From the NCBI RefSeq assembly GCF_032452875.1, contig NW_026894315.1, positions 1 through 64,000 of the forward strand: a DNA stretch of 64,000 bases, written 5' to 3'. Positions 38,824-52,126 of this stretch are shown here, piece after piece. Position 1 is the stretch's first letter. The number at the start of each line of letters is the position of its first letter. The position numbers and the translations under genes were made by a program. The stretch comes from Bos javanicus. Lineage: Eukaryota > Chordata > Mammalia > Artiodactyla > Bovidae. The notes under the pieces are model-generated. The model worked only from the letters and a program-made list of their open reading frames with translations. It was not told where the DNA came from and searched no databases.

Positions 38824-40051
38824 ATGATCAGTGTATGATAGCAAACATGATCAGCGCATGATCAGTCACATGATCAGCGCCATTAAGTCACGTGATCACT
38901 ACATGATAGTCATGTGATCAGTCCATGCTCAGTCACGGTATCAGTGCATGATCAGCCACGTGATCAGTGCATGATCAGTCACGTGATCAGTGCATGATCA
39001 GCCACGTGATCAGTGCATGATAGCATGTGATCAGTGCATGATCAGTCACGTGATCAGTGCATGATCAGGCACGTGATCAGTGCATGATCAGTGTGATCAG
39101 TGCATGATAGCCACGTGATCAGTGCATGATCAGTCACCTGATGGGTGTATGATCATTCACGTGACCTGTACATGGTAGCTACATGATCATTGCATGATCA
39201 GCCACGTGAGTAGTGCATGATAGCCACGTGATCAGTGCATGATCAGTCACGTGATCAGTGCATGATCAGTCACGTGATCAGTGCATGATCAGCCACGTGA
39301 TCAGTGCATGATCAGCCACGTGATCAGTGCATGATCAGCCACGTGATCAGTGCATGATAGCCACGTGATCAGTGCATGATCAGTCACGTGATCAGTGCAT
39401 GATCAGTCACGTGATCAGTGCATGATCAGCCACGTGATCAGTGCATGATAGCCACGTGATCAGTGCATGATCAGTCACGTGATCAGTGCATGATCAGCCA
39501 CGTGATCAGTGCATGATCAGTCACGTGATCAGTGCATGATCAGCCACGTGATCAGTGCATGATAGCCACGTGATCAGTGCATGATCAGTCACGTGATCAG
39601 TGCATGATCAGTCACGTGATCAGTGCATGATCAGCCACGTGATCAGTGCATGATCAGTCACGTGATCAGTGCATGATCAGCCACGTGATCAGTGCATGAT
39701 AGCCACGTGATCAGTGCATGATCAGTCACGTGATCAGTGCATGATCAGTCACGTGATCAGTGCATGATAGCCACGTGATCAGTGCATGATAGCCACGTGA
39801 TCAGTGCATGATCAGTCACGTGATCAGTGCATGATCAGCCACGTGATCAGTGCATGATCAGTCACGTGATCAGTGCATGATCAGCCACGTGATCAGTGCA
39901 TGATCAGCCACGTGATCAGTGCATGATCACGTGAACAGTGCATGATCAGCCACGTGATCAGTGCATGATAGCCACGTGATCAGTGCATGATCAGTCACGT
40001 GATCAGTGTGTGATCAGCCACGTGAACAGTGCATGCTCAGTCACGTGATCA

Positions 40052-40291
40052 GGGCCTGCTGAGCTGCGTGATTACTGTCTGCTCATCTGCTTGACAATTG
40101 CCAGCTGAGCTGCACGATTCCTGCCTGTCATCTGCTTGACAATTGCCACCTGTGCTGCGTAATTCCTGCCTGCTCAGCTATTTGATTATTGCCAGCTGAG
40201 CAGCATGATTTCTCAGAGCTGAGTTCCATGATTATAGCCTGCTGACTGATTCGTGCCTACTCAGCTCTTTGTTCATTGCCTCCAGAGGCAC
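40052..40291. repeat. Module 29, short form
   Basis: 240 bp. GCCACCTGTG, CAGCTATTTG and GACTGATTCGTGCC are present. It is first of three modules in the first 4.24-kb repeat. Confidence 0.88.
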
Positions 40292-41090
40292 ATGATCAGT
40301 GTATGACACCAAACATGATCAGTGCATGATCAGTCACATGATCAGTGCATGATAAGCCACGTGATCAGTGCATGATCAGTTACGTGATCAGTGCATGATC
40401 AGTCATGTGATCAGTACATGGTAGCCACGTGATCAGTGCATGATCAGCCACGTGATCAGTGCATGATAGCCACGTGATCAGTGCATGATCAGTCACGTGA
40501 TCAGTGCATGATAGCACGTGATCAGTGCATGATCAGCCACGTGATCAGTGCATGATAGCCACGTGATCAGTGCATGATAGCCACGTGATCAGTGCATGAT
40601 CAGTCACGTGATCAGTGCATGATCAGTCACGTGATCAGTGCATGATCAGTTACGTGATCAGTGCATGATCAGTCACGTGACCAGTATATGGTAGCTTCGT
40701 GATCATTCCATGACAGCCACGTGAGCAGTGCATGATAGCCACGTGATCAGTGCATGATCAGTTACGTGATCAGTGTATGATCAGCCACGTGATCAGTGCA
40801 TGAGTGCCACGTGATCAGTGCATGATATGTCACGTGACAGTGTGTGATCAGCCACGTGATCAGTGCATGATCAGCCACGTGATCAGTGCATGATAGCCAC
40901 GTGATCAGTGCATGATCAGTTACGTGATCAGTGCATGATCAGCCACGTGATCAGTGCATGGTCAGACACGTGATCAGTGTATGATCAGCCACGTGATCAG
41001 TGCATGATATCCACGTGATCAGTGCATGATCAGTCACGTGATCAGTGTATGATCAGCCACGTGAACAGTGCATGCTCAGTCACGTGATCT

Positions 41091-41330
41091 GGGCCTGCTG
41101 AGCTGCGTGATTACTGTCTGCTCATCTGCTTGACAATTGCCAGCTGAGCTGCACGATTCCTGCCTGTCATCTGCTTGACAATTGCCAGCTGTGCTGCGTA
41201 ATTCCTGCCTGCTCAGCTGCTTGATTATTGCCAGCTGAGCAGCATGATTTCTCACAGCTGAGTTCCATGATTATAGCCTGCTGACTGATTCGTGCCTACT
41301 CAGCTCTTTGTTCATTGCCTCCAGAGGCAC
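41091..41330. repeat. Module 30, short form
   Basis: 240 bp. It begins after GATCT, with CTCACAGCTGAG and GACTGATTCGTGCC. Confidence 0.88.
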
Positions 41331-41770
41331 ATGATCAGTGTATGACACCAAACATGATCAGTGCATGATCAGTCACATGATCAGTGCATGATAAGCCACG
41401 TGATCAGTGCATGATCAGTCACGTGATCAGTGCATGATCAGTCACGTGATCAGTGCATGATAGCCACGTGATCAGTGCATGATCAGCCACGTGATCAGTG
41501 CATGATAGCCACGTGATCAGTGCATGATCAGTCACGTGATCAGTGCATGGTAGCTACGTGATCAGTGCATGATCAGCCACGTGATCAGTGCATGATCAGT
41601 TACGTGAGCAGTGTATGATCAGCCACGTGATCAGTGCATGGTCAGACACGTGATCAGTGTATGATCAGCCACGTGATCAGTGCATGATATCCACGTGATC
41701 AGTGCATGATCAGTCACGTGATCAGTGTATGATCAGCCACGTGAACAGTGCATGCTCAGTCACGTGATCA

Positions 41771-42009
41771 GGGCCTGCTGAGCTGCGTGATTACTGTCTG
41801 CTCATCTGCTTGACAATTGCCAGCTGAGCTGCACGATTCCTGCCTGTCATCTGCTTGACAATTGCCAGCTGTGCTGCGTAATTCCTGCCTGCTCAGCTGC
41901 TTGATTATTGCCAGCTGAGCAGCATGATTTCTCAGAGCTGAGTTCCATGATTATAGCCTGCTGACTGTTTCGTGCCTACTCAGCTCTATTTCATTGCCTC
42001 CAGAGGCAC
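41771..42009. repeat. Module 31, short form
   Basis: 239 bp. The contraction CTCTATTTCATTGCC is shared with module 34. It lies only 680 bp from module 30, because the first part of the leader is absent. Confidence 0.88.
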
Positions 42010-44299
42010 ATGATCAGTGTATGACACCAAACATGATCAGCACATGATCAGTCACATGATCAGTGCATGATAAGCCACGTGATCAGTGCATGATCAGTTA
42101 CGTGATCAGTGCATGATCAGTCACGTGATCAGTGCATGATAGCCACGTGATCAGTGCATGATCAGCCACGTGATCAGTGCATGATAGCCACGTGATCAGT
42201 GCATGATCAGTCACGTGATCAGTGCATGATAGCCACGTGATCAGTGCATGATCAGCCACGTGATCAGTGCATGATCAGCCACGTGATCAGTGCATGATCA
42301 GTCACGTGATCAGTGCATGATAGCTACGTGATCAGTGCATGATCAGCCACGTGATCAGTGCATGATAGCCACGTGATCAGTGCATGATAGCCACGTGATC
42401 AGTGCATGATCAGTCACGTGATCAGTGCATGATCAGTCACGTGATCAGTGCATGATCATTTACGTGATCAGTGCATGATCAGTCACGTGACCAGTATATG
42501 TAGCTTGATCATTGCATGACAGCCACGTGATCAGTGCATGATAGCCACGTGATCAGTGCATGATCAGTTACGTGATCAGTGTATGATCAGCCACGTGATC
42601 AGTGCATGAGTGCCACGTGATCAGTGCATGATAGTCACGTGACAGTGTGTGATCAGCCACGTGATCAGTGCATGATCAGCCACGTGATCAGTGCATGATA
42701 GCCACGTGATCAGTGCATGATCAGTCACGTGATCAGTGCATGATCAGCCACGTGATCAGTGCATGATCAGCCACGTGATCAGTGCATGATCAGTCACGTG
42801 ATCAGTGCATGATAGCCACGTGATCAGTGCATGATCAGCCACGTGATCAGTGCATGATCAGCCACGTGATCAGTGCATGATCAGCCACGTGATCAGTGCA
42901 TGATCAGTCACGTGATCAGTGCATGATCAGTCACGTGATCAGTGCATGATCATTTACGTGATCAGTGCATGATCAGTCACGTGACCAGTATATGGTAGCT
43001 CGTGATCATTGCATGACAGCCACGTGAGCAGTGCATGATTAGCCACGTGATCAGTGCATGATCAGTCACGTGATCAGTGTATGATCAGCCACGTGATCAG
43101 TGCATGAGTGCCACGTGATCAGTGCATGATAGTCACGTGACAGTGCATGATCAGCCACGTGATCAGTGCATGATCAGCCACGTGATCAGTGCATGATAGC
43201 CACGTGATCAGTGCATGATCAGTTACGTGATCAGTGCATGATCAGCCACGTGATCAGTGCATGATAGCCACGTGATCAGTGCATGATCAGTCACGTGATC
43301 AGTGCATGATCAGTCACGTGATCAGTGCATGATAGCTACGTGATCATGCATGATCAGCCACGTGATCAGTGCATGATAGCCACGTGATCAGTGCATGATC
43401 AGTCACGTGATCAGTGCATGATCAGTCACGTGATCAGTGCATGATCAGCCACGTGATCAGTGCATGATCAGGCACGTGATCAGTGCATGATCAGCCACGT
43501 GATCAGTGCATGATAGCCACGTGATCAGTGCATGATCAGTCACGTGATCAGTGCATGATCAGTCACGTGATCAGTGCATGATAGCCACGTGATCAGTGCA
43601 TGATAGCCACGTGATCAGTGCATGATCAGTCACGTGATCAGTGCATGATCAGCCACGTGATCAGTGCATGATCAGTCACGTGATCAGTGCATGATCAGCC
43701 ACGTGATCAGTGCATGATAGCCACGTGATCAGTGCATGATCAGTCACGTGATCAGTGCATGATCAGCCACGTGATCAGTGCATGATCAGGCACGTGATCA
43801 GTGCATGTCCAGCCACGTGATCAGTGCATGATAGCCACGTGATCAGTGCATGATCAGTCACGTGATCAGTGCATGATCAGTCACGTGATCAGTGCATGAT
43901 CAGCCACGTGATCAGTGCATGATCAGTCACGTGATCAGTGCATGATCAGCCACGTGATCAGTGCATGATAGCCACGTGATCAGTGCATGATCAGTCACGT
44001 GATCAGTGCATGATCAGTCACGTGATCAGTGCATGATAGCCACGTGATCAGTGCATGATAGCCACGTGATCAGTGCATGATCAGTCACGTGATCAGTGCA
44101 TGATCAGTCACGTGATCAGTGCATGATCAGCCACGTGATCAGTGCATGATCAGCCACGTGATCAGTGCATGGTATCACGTGATCAGTGCATGATCAGCCA
44201 CGTGATCAGTGCATGATAGCCACGTGATCAGTGCATGATCAGTCACGTGATCAGTGTATGATCAGCCACGTGAACAGTGCATGCTCAGTCACGTGATCA

Positions 44300-44539
44300 G
44301 GGCCTGCTGAGCTGCGTGATTACTGTCTGCTCATCTGCTTGACAATTGCCAGCTGAGCTGCACGATTCCTGCCTGTCATCTGCTTGACAATTGCCACCTG
44401 TGCTGCGTAATTCCTGCCTGCTCAGCTGCTTGATTATTGCCAGCTGAGCAGCATGATTTCTCAGAGCTGAGTTCCATGATTATAGCCTGCTGACTGATTC
44501 GTGCCTACTCAGCTCTTTGTTCATTGCCTCCAGAGGCAC
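44300..44539. repeat. Module 32, short form
   Basis: 240 bp. It is the counterpart of module 29 (GCCACCTGTG, GACTGATTCG), with CAGCTGCTTG instead of CAGCTATTTG. The trailer reads GATACCAAAC. Confidence 0.88.
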
Positions 44540-44891
44540 ATGATCAGTGTATGATACCAAACATGATCAGCACATGATCAGTCACATGATCAGTGCATGA
44601 TAAGCCACGTGATCAGTGCATGATCAGTTACGTGATCAGTGCATGATCAGTCACGTGATCAGTACATGGTAGCCACGTGATCAGTGCATGATCAGCCACG
44701 TGATCAGTGCATGATAGCCACGTGATCAGTGCATGATCAGTCACGTGATCAGTGCATGATAGCACGTGATCAGTGCATGATCAGCCACGTGATCAGTGCA
44801 TGATATCCACGTGATCAGTGCATGATAGCCACGTGATCAGTGCATGATCAGTCACGTGATCAGTGCATGATCAGTCACGTGATCAGTGCAT

Positions 44892-45339
44892 GATCATTTA
44901 CGTGATCAGTGCATGATCAGTCACGTGACCAGTATATGGTAGCTACGTGATCATTCCATGACAGCCACGTGAGCAGTGCATGATAGCCACGTGATCAGTG
45001 CATGATCAGTTACGTGAGCAGTGTATGATCAGCCACGTGATCAGTGCATGAGTGCCACGTGATCAGTGCATGATATGTCACGTGACAGGTGTGTGATCAG
45101 CCACGTGATCAGTGCATGATCAGCCACGTGATCAGTGCATGATAGCCACGTGATCAGTGCATGATCAGTTACGTGAGCAGTGTATGATCAGCCACGTGAT
45201 CAGTGCATGGTCAGACACGTGAACAGTGTATGATCAGCCACGTGATCAGTGCATGATATCCAAGTGATCAGTGCATGATCAGTCACGTGATCAGTGTATG
45301 ATCAGCCACGTGAACAGTGCATGCTCAGTCACGTGATCT
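44892..45339. repeat. Leader block
   Basis: This is a 448-bp leader in the middle of the 4.24-kb repeat. Weaker counterparts, with the first unit changed to CAGTTACG, lie at about 40,644 and 49,134. Confidence 0.78.
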
Positions 45340-45579
45340 GGGCCTGCTGAGCTGCGTGATTACTGTCTGCTCATCTGCTTGACAATTGCCAGCTGAGCTG
45401 CACGATTCCTGCCTGTCATCTGCTTGACAATTGCCAGCTGTGCTGCGTAATTCCTGCCTGCTCAGCTGCTTGATTATTGCCAGCTGAGCAGCATGATTTC
45501 TCACAGCTGAGTTCCATGATTATAGCCTGCTGACTGTTTGCTGCCTACTCAGCTCTTTGTTCATTGCCTCCAGAGGCAC
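45340..45579. repeat. Module 33, short form
   Basis: 240 bp. It is the counterpart of module 30 with the same GATCTGGG entry. GTTTGCTGCC is shared with module 36. Confidence 0.88.
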
Positions 45580-46019
45580 ATGATCAGTGTATGACACCAA
45601 ACATGATCAGCGCATGATCAGTCACATGATCAGTGCATGATAAGCCACGTGATCAGTGCATGATCAGTCACGTGATCAGTGCATGATCAGTCATGTGATC
45701 AGTGCATGATAGCCACGTGATCAGTGCATGATCAGCCACGTGATCAGTGCATGATAGCCACGTGATCAGTGCATGATCAGTCACGTGATCAGTGCATGAT
45801 AGCCACGTGATCAGTGCATGATCAGCCACGTGATCAGTGCATGATCAGTTACGTGATCAGTGTATGATCAGCCACGTGATCAGTGCATGGTCAGACACGT
45901 GATCAGTGTATGATCAGCCACGTGATCAGTGCATGATATCCACGTGATCAGTGCATGATCAGTCACGTGATCAGTGTATGATCAGCCACGTGAACAGTGC
46001 ATGCTCAGTCACGTGATCA

Positions 46020-46258
46020 GGGCCTGCTGAGCTGCGTGATTACTGTCTGCTCATCTGCTTGACAATTGCCAGCTGAGCTGCACGATTCCTGCCTGTCATC
46101 TGCTTGACAATTGCCAGCTGTGCTGCGTAATTCCTGCCTGCTCAGCTGCTTGATTATTGCCAGCTGAGCAGCATGATTTCTCAGAGCTGAGTTCCATGAT
46201 TATAGCCTGCTGACTGTTTCGTGCCTACTCAGCTCTATTTCATTGCCTCCAGAGGCAC
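46020..46258. repeat. Module 34, short form
   Basis: 239 bp. It is the counterpart of module 31, including CTCTATTTC. Confidence 0.88.
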
Positions 46259-48540
46259 ATGATCAGTGTATGACACCAAACATGATCAGCATGATCAGTC
46301 ACATGATCAGTGCATGATAAGCCACGTGATCAGTGCATGATCAGTCACGTGATCAGTGCATGATCAGTCACGTGATCAGTGCATGATAGCTGCGTGATCA
46401 GTGCATGATCAGCCACGTGATCAGTGCATGATAGCCACGTGATCAGTGCATGATCAGTCACGTGATCAGTGCATGATCCACGTGATCAGTGCATGATCAG
46501 CCACGTGATCAGTGCATGATCAGCCACGTGATCAGTGCATGATCAGTCACGTGATCAGTGCATGATAGCACGTGATCAGTGCATGATCAGCCACGTGATC
46601 AGTGCATGATAGCCACGTGATCAGTGCATGATAGCCACGTGATCAGTGCATGATCAGTCACGTGATCAGTGCATGATCAGTCACGTGATCAGTGCATGAT
46701 CATTTACGTGATCAGTGCATGATCAGTCACGTGACCAGTATATGGTAGCTTCGTGATCATTGCATGACAGCCACGTGATCAGTGCATGATAGCCACGTGA
46801 TCAGTGCATGATCAGTTACGTGATCAGTGTATGATCAGCCACGTGATCAGTGCATGAGTGCCACGTGATCAGTGCATGATAGTCACGTGACAGTGTGTGA
46901 TCAGCCACGTGATCAGTGCATGATCAGCCACGTGATCAGTGCATGATAGCCACGTGATCAGTGCATGATCAGTCACGTGATCAGTGCATGATCAGCCACG
47001 TGATCAGTGCATGATCAGCCACGTGATCAGTGCATGATCAGTCACGTGATCAGTGCATGATAGCCACGTGATCAGTGCATGATCAGCCACGTGATCAGTG
47101 CATGATAGCCACGTGATCAGTGCATGATAGCCACGTGATCAGTGCATGATCAGTCACGTGATCAGTGCATGATCAGTCACGTGATCAGTGCATGATCATT
47201 CACGTGATCAGTGCATGATCAGTCACGTGATCAGTGCATGGTAGCTACGTGATCATTGCATGATCAGCCACGTGCAGTGCATGATAGCCACGTGATCAGT
47301 GCATGATCAGTCACGTGATCAGTATGATCAGCCACGTGATCAGTGCATGAGCCACGTGATCAGTGCATGATAGTCACGTGATCAGGTGTGTGATCAGCCA
47401 CGTGATCAGTGCATGATCAGCCACGTGATCAGTGCATGATAGCCACGTGATCAGTGCATGATCAGTCACGTGATCAGTGCATGATCAGCCACGTGATCAG
47501 TGCATGATAGCCACGTGATCAGTGCATGATCAGTCACGTGATCAGTGCATGATCAGTCACGTGACCAGTGCATGATAGCTACGTGATCATGCATGATCAG
47601 CCACGTGATCAGTGCATGATAGCCACGTGATCAGTGCATGATCAGTCACGTGATCAGTGCATGATCAGTCACGTGATCAGTGCATGATCAGCCACGTGAT
47701 CAGTGCATGATCAGTCACGTGATCAGTGCATGATCAGCCACGTGATCAGTGCATGATAGCCACGTGATCAGTGCATGATCAGTCACGTGATCAGTGCATG
47801 ATCAGTCACGTGATCAGTGCATGATAGCCACGTGATCAGTGCATGATAGCCACGTGATCAGTGCATGATCAGTCACGTGATCAGTGCATGATCAGCCACG
47901 TGATCAGTGCATGACAGCACGTGATCAGTGCATGATCAGCCACGTGATCAGTGCATGATAGCCACGTGATCAGTGCATGATCAGTCACGTGATCAGTGCA
48001 TGATCAGCCACGTGATCAGTGCATGATCAGCCACGTGATCAGTGCATGATCAGCCACGTGATCAGTGCATGATAGCCACGTGATCAGTGCATGATCAGTC
48101 ACGTGATCAGTGCATGATCAGTCACGTGATCAGTGCATGATCAGCCACGTGATCAGTGCATGATCAGTCACGTGATCAGTGCATGATCAGCCACGTGATC
48201 AGTGCATGATAGCCACGTGATCAGTGCATGATCAGTCACGTGATCAGTGCATGATCAGTCACGTGATCAGTGCATGATAGCCACGTGATCAGTGCATGAT
48301 AGCCACGTGATCAGTGCATGATCAGTCACGTGATCAGTGCATGATCAGTCACGTGATCAGTGCATGATCAGCCACGTGATCAGTGCATGATCAGCCACGT
48401 GATCAGTGCATGGTATCACGTGATCAGTGCATGATCAGCCACGTGATCAGTGCATGATAGCCACGTGATCAGTGCATGATCAGTCACGTGATCAGTGTAT
48501 GATCAGCCACGTGAACAGTGCATGCTCAGTCACGTGATCA

Positions 48541-48780
48541 GGGCCTGCTGAGCTGCGTGATTACTGTCTGCTCATCTGCTTGACAATTGCCAGCTGAGCT
48601 GCACGATTCCTGCCTGTCATCTGCTTGACAATTGCCACCTGTGCTGCGTAATTCCTGCCTGCTCAGCTGCTTGATTATTGCCAGCTGAGCAGCATGATTT
48701 CTCACAGCTGAGTTCCATGATTATTGCCTGCTGACTGTTTCGTGCCTACTCAGCTCTTTGTTCATTGCCTCCAGAGGCAC
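48541..48780. repeat. Module 35, short form
   Basis: 240 bp. It is the counterpart of modules 29 and 32 (GCCACCTGTG), with CTCACAGCTGAG and GATTATTGCC. Confidence 0.88.
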
Positions 48781-49574
48781 ATGATCAGTGTATGATACCA
48801 AACATGATCAGTGCATGATCAGTCACATGATCAGTGCATGATAAGCCACGTGATCAGTGCATGATCAGTCACGTGATCAGTGCATGATCAGTCACGTGAT
48901 CAGTGCATGATAGCCACGTGATCAGTGCATGATCAGCCACGTGATCAGTGCATGATAGCCACGTGATCAGTGCATGATCAGTCACGTGATCAGTGCATGA
49001 TAGCACGTGATCAGTGCATGATCAGCCACGTGATCAGTGCATGATCATCCACGTGATCAGTGCATGATAGCCACGTGATCAGTGCATGATCAGTCACGTG
49101 ATCAGTGCATGATCAGTCACGTGATCAGTGCATGATCAGTTACGTGATCAGTGCATGATCAGTCACGTGACCAGTATATGGTAGCTACGTGATCATTGCA
49201 TGACAGCCACGTGAGTGCATGATAGCCACGTGATCAGTGCATGATCAGTTACGTGATCAGTGTATGATCAGCCACGTGATCAGTGCATGAGTGCCACGTG
49301 ATCAGTGCATGATAGTCACGTGACAGTGTGTGATCAGCCACGTGATCAGTGCATGATCAGCCACGTGATCAGTGCATGATAGCCACGTGATCAGTGCATG
49401 ATCAGTTACGTGATCAGTGTATGATCAGCCACGTGATCAGTGCATGGTCAGACACGTGAAGTGTATGATCAGCCACGTGATCAGTGCATGATATCCACGT
49501 GATCAGTGCATGATCAATCACGTGATCAGTGTATGATCAGCCACGTGAACAGTGCATGCTCAGTCACGTGATCA

Positions 49575-49813
49575 GGGCCTGCTGAGCTGCGTGATTACTG
49601 TCTGCTCATCTGCTTGACAATTGCCAGCTGAGCTGCACGTTCCTGCCTGTCATCTGCTTGACAATTGCCAGCTGTGCTGCGTAATTCCTGCCTGCTCAGC
49701 TGCTTGATTATTGCCAGCTGAGCAGCATGATTTCTCACAGCTGAGTTCCATGATTATAGCCTGCTGACTGTTTGCTGCCTACTCAGCTCTTTGTTCATTG
49801 CCTCCAGAGGCAC
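49575..49813. repeat. Module 36, short form
   Basis: 239 bp. It is the counterpart of modules 30 and 33, with one base lost in GCACGTTCCTG. The entry is GATCAGGG, not GATCTGGG. Confidence 0.88.
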
Positions 49814-50254
49814 ATGATCAGTGTATGACAGCAAACATGATCAGTGCATGATCAGTCACATGATCAGTGCATGATAAGCCACGTGATCAGTGCATGATCA
49901 GTTACGTGATCAGTGCATGATCAGTCACGTGATCAGTGCATGATAGCCACGTGATCAGTGCATGATCAGCCACGTGATCAGTGCATGATAGCCACGTGAT
50001 CAGTGCATGATCAGTCACGTGATCAGTGCATGATCAGCCACGTGATCAGTGCATGATCAGCCACGTGATCAGTGCATGATCAGTTACGTGAGCAGTGTAT
50101 GATCAGCCACGTGATCAGTGCATGGTCAGACACGTGATCAGTGTATGATCAGCCACGTGATCAGTGCATGATATCCAAGTGATCAGTGCATGATCAGTCA
50201 CGTGATCAGTGTATGATCAGCCACGTGAACAGTGCATGCTCAGTCACGTGATCA

Positions 50255-50493
50255 GGGCCTGCTGAGCTGCGTGATTACTGTCTGCTCATCTGCTTGACAA
50301 TTGCCAGCTGAGCTGCACGATTCCTGCCTGTCATCTGCTTGACAATTGCCAGCTGTGCTGCGTAATTCCTGCCTGCTCAGCTGCTTGATTATTGCCAGCT
50401 GAGCAGCATGATTTCTCACAGCTGAGTTCCATGATTATTGCCTGCTGACTGTTTCCTGCCTACTCAGCTCTTTTTCATTGCCTCCAGAGGCAC
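50255..50493. repeat. Module 37, short form
   Basis: 239 bp. It is the counterpart of modules 31 and 34, with CTCTTTTTCATTGCC at the contraction site. Confidence 0.88.
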
Positions 50494-51434
50494 ATGATCA
50501 GTGTATGACACCAAACATGATCAGTGCATGATCAGTCACATGATCAGTGCATGATAAGCCACGTGATCAGTGCATGATCAGTCACGTGATCAGTGCATGA
50601 TCAGTCATGTGATCAGTGCATGGTAGCTGCGTGATCAGTGCATGATCAGCCACGTGATCAGTGCATGATAGCCACGTGATCAGTGCATGATCAGTCACGT
50701 GATCAGTGCATGATAGCTACGTGATCAGTGCATGATCAGCCACGTGATCAGTGCATGATCAGCCACGTGATCAGTGCATGATCAGTCACGTGATCAGTGC
50801 ATGATAGCTACGTGATCAGTGCATGATCAGCCACGTGATCAGTGCATGATAGCCACGTGATCAGTGCATGATAGCCACGTGATCAGTGCATGATCAGTCA
50901 CGTGATCAGTGCATGATCAGTCACGTGATCAGTGCATGATCAGTCACGTGATCAGTGCATGATCAGTCACGTGATCAGTGCATGGTAGCTTCGTGATCAG
51001 TGCATGATCAGCCACGTGATCAGTGCATGATCAGCCACGTGATCAGTGCATGATCAGTCACGTGATCAGTGCATGATCAGCCACGTGATCAGTGCATGAT
51101 GCCACGTGATCAGTGCATGATAGTCACGTGATCAGTGTGTGATCAGCCACGTGATCAGTGCATGATCAGCCACGTGATCAGTGCATGATAGCCACGTGAT
51201 CAGTGCATGATCAGTCACGTGATCAGTGCATGATAGCCACGTGATCAGTGCATGATCAGCCACGTGATCAGTGCATGATCAGTCACGTGATCAGTGCATG
51301 ATAGCTACGTGATCAGTGCATGATCAGCCACGTGATCAGTGCATGATAGCCACGTGATCAGTGCATGATAGCCACGTGATCAGTGCATGATCAGTCACGT
51401 GATCAGTACATGATCAGTCACGTGAACAGTGCAT

Positions 51435-51882
51435 GATCATTTACGTGATCTGTGCATGATCAGTCACGTGACCAGTATATGGTAGCTACGTGATCATTCC
51501 ATGACGAGCCACGTGAGCAGTGCATGATAGCCACGTGATGTGTGCATGATGAGTTACGTGAGCAGAGTATGATCAGCCACGTGATCAGTGCATGAGTGCC
51601 ACGTGATCAGTGCATGATATGTCACGTGACAGGTGTGTGATCAGCCACGTGAACAGTGCATGTTCAGCCACGTGATCAGTGCATGATAGCCACGTGATCA
51701 GTGCATGATCAGTTACGTGAGCAGTGTATGATCAGCCACGTGATCAGTGCATGGTCAGACACGTGAACAGTGTATGATCAGCCACGTGATCAGTGCATGA
51801 TATCCAAGTGATCAGTGCATGATCATCACGTGATCAGTGTATGATCAGCCACGTGAACAGTGCATGCTCAGTCACGTGATCA
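51435..51882. repeat. Leader block
   Basis: This is a 448-bp leader with every marker in standard form. It starts where the third 4.24-kb copy breaks off. Confidence 0.82.
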
Positions 51883-52126
51883 GGGCCTGCTGAGCTGCGT
51901 GATTACTGTCTGCTCATCTGCTTGACAATTGCCAGCTGAGCTGCACGATTCCTGCCTGTCATCTGCTTGACAATTGCCAGCTGTGCTGCGTAATTCCTGC
52001 CTGCTCAGCTGCTTGATTATTGCCAGCTGAGCAGCATGATTCCTCACACCTGAGTTCCATGATTATTGCCTGCTGACTGTTTGATTCGTGCCTACTCAGC
52101 TCTTTGTTTATTGCCTCCAGAGGCAC
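51883..52126. repeat. Module 38, long form
   Basis: 244 bp, consensus long form with GCGCCATTAAG trailer. Confidence 0.88.

Larger units (their letters stand above)
40052..44299. repeat. 4.24-kb three-module repeat, copy 1
   Basis: Modules lie at 40,052, 41,091 and 41,771 (spacings 1,039 and 680 bp), followed by about 2.5 kb of mostly plain 23-mers. The same 1,040/680/2,521 spacing recurs 4,248 bp downstream. The third module has a one-to-two-base contraction (CTCTATTTC for CTCTATGTTC) shared with its counterpart in copy 2. Confidence 0.87.
44300..48540. repeat. 4.24-kb three-module repeat, copy 2
   Basis: Modules lie at 44,300, 45,340 and 46,020 (spacings 1,040 and 680 bp), with 2,521 bp to the next copy. 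The second module keeps the GATCTGGGCC start also seen at 41,091. The third keeps CTCTATTTC. A GGTATCACG unit occurs before the next copy at about 48,412, as it does before this one at about 44,172. Confidence 0.87.
48541..51400. repeat. 4.24-kb three-module repeat, copy 3 (cut short)
   Basis: Modules lie at 48,541, 49,575 and 50,255 (spacings 1,034 and 680 bp). The plain tail is about 0.9 kb instead of about 2 kb, and it switches near 51.4 kb to a leader feeding the long-form module at 51,883. The copy is truncated or recombined at its 3' end. Confidence 0.8.
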
